Source: Haloplasma contractile SSD-17B (GTDB lineage: Bacteria; Bacillota_I; Bacilli_A; Haloplasmatales; Haloplasmataceae). From it: DNA of 64,000 nucleotides. Where the stretch lies: positions 62,001 through 126,000 of the forward strand of contig NZ_AFNU02000002.1 of NCBI RefSeq assembly GCF_000215935.2. The letters are read 5' to 3'. The notes under the pieces are model-generated. The model saw only the letters and a program-made list of their open reading frames with translations. It was not told the DNA's origin and searched no databases. Within the stretch, counting starts at the first letter, position 1, and the number at the start of each line of letters is the position of its first letter. Made by a program: the position numbers and the translations under genes. Below, piece after piece: positions 63,871-64,000 of this stretch.

Positions 63871-64000
63871 CTCGCGTTTCTCGATTTAAAAGATATTTAA
63901 TGTTATGACACTATTTTAAAGTCTAACTGATTAACTCTTGTTTTCAATTAGAAAACACACCTTGAACCAGAGTTTCCATTTATAACTAAATTAACAGTAA

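Overview
This window looks like chromosomal DNA from a low-GC, spore-forming member of the Bacillota. Evidence: AT-rich DNA with AGGAGG-type ribosome binding sites, a canonical alpha/beta small acid-soluble spore protein (35967-36200), a PdaA-type muramic-lactam deacetylase, a LysM-SpoIID/LytB protein, PyrR, an LtaS-like enzyme, CvfB and YmfJ-like proteins. TGA is used as a stop and tryptophan is TGG, so this is not a mycoplasma-type code. The exact genus cannot be fixed from sequence alone; a deep-branching lineage near Haloplasma/Turicibacter is only a guess. No rRNA, tRNA, CRISPR array or transposase was seen.

Layout. 1-26.8 kb is mostly housekeeping on the minus strand: pyrR (cut by the left edge), an LtaS-like synthase, a B12-binding radical SAM enzyme (plus strand), a Trk/Ktr potassium channel, an orphan HPt protein, a DUF3307/SatD pair, RlmD-type rRNA methylase, pdaA plus yihY, a Gate-domain membrane protein, a yitT-traX-truA operon, an MFS transporter with a LacI-type operator, a secreted subtilase, NADH oxidase, thiol peroxidase, and an lctP-ldh pair. 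27-38 kb is a sulfur and thiamine region: a tandem-rhodanese lipoprotein with an FMN-binding-like lipoprotein, two more rhodanese proteins, and a thiamine-precursor ABC operon behind a TPP riboswitch with its own terminator. Three copies of the palindrome TATACC-N6-GGTATA overlap or abut the promoters of two of the rhodanese units. The spore protein lies here too. 38.2-41.1 kb holds two decayed genes (a fruK/pfkB fragment and a ywaF-like gene) flanking an intact HI0933-type flavoprotein.

41-64 kb is a large alpha-glucan utilisation locus, all on the minus strand: an AraC-type regulator, a membrane-anchored surface protein with CBM41-like modules but no catalytic domain, a lipoprotein solute-binding protein, then a tightly overlapping seven-gene operon (a 1003-residue binding protein carrying N-terminal carbohydrate-binding-like domains, a permease pair, an NHL-TPR-Yip1 membrane protein, a DUF5696-like exported protein, and a second permease pair). 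Below it are an isomaltase-type alpha-glucosidase, a cytoplasmic type I pullulanase and a second alpha-glucosidase of the alpha-1,4 type. No sugar-ABC ATPase is encoded, so a shared MsmX-like ATPase elsewhere is expected. cre-like sites lie ahead of several carbon genes. The model: surface capture of alpha-glucan, import of oligosaccharides by two ABC systems, then cytoplasmic debranching and hydrolysis. The least understood part, and the best candidate for new biology, is the operon at 47.4-58.9 kb together with the CBM41-like surface protein.
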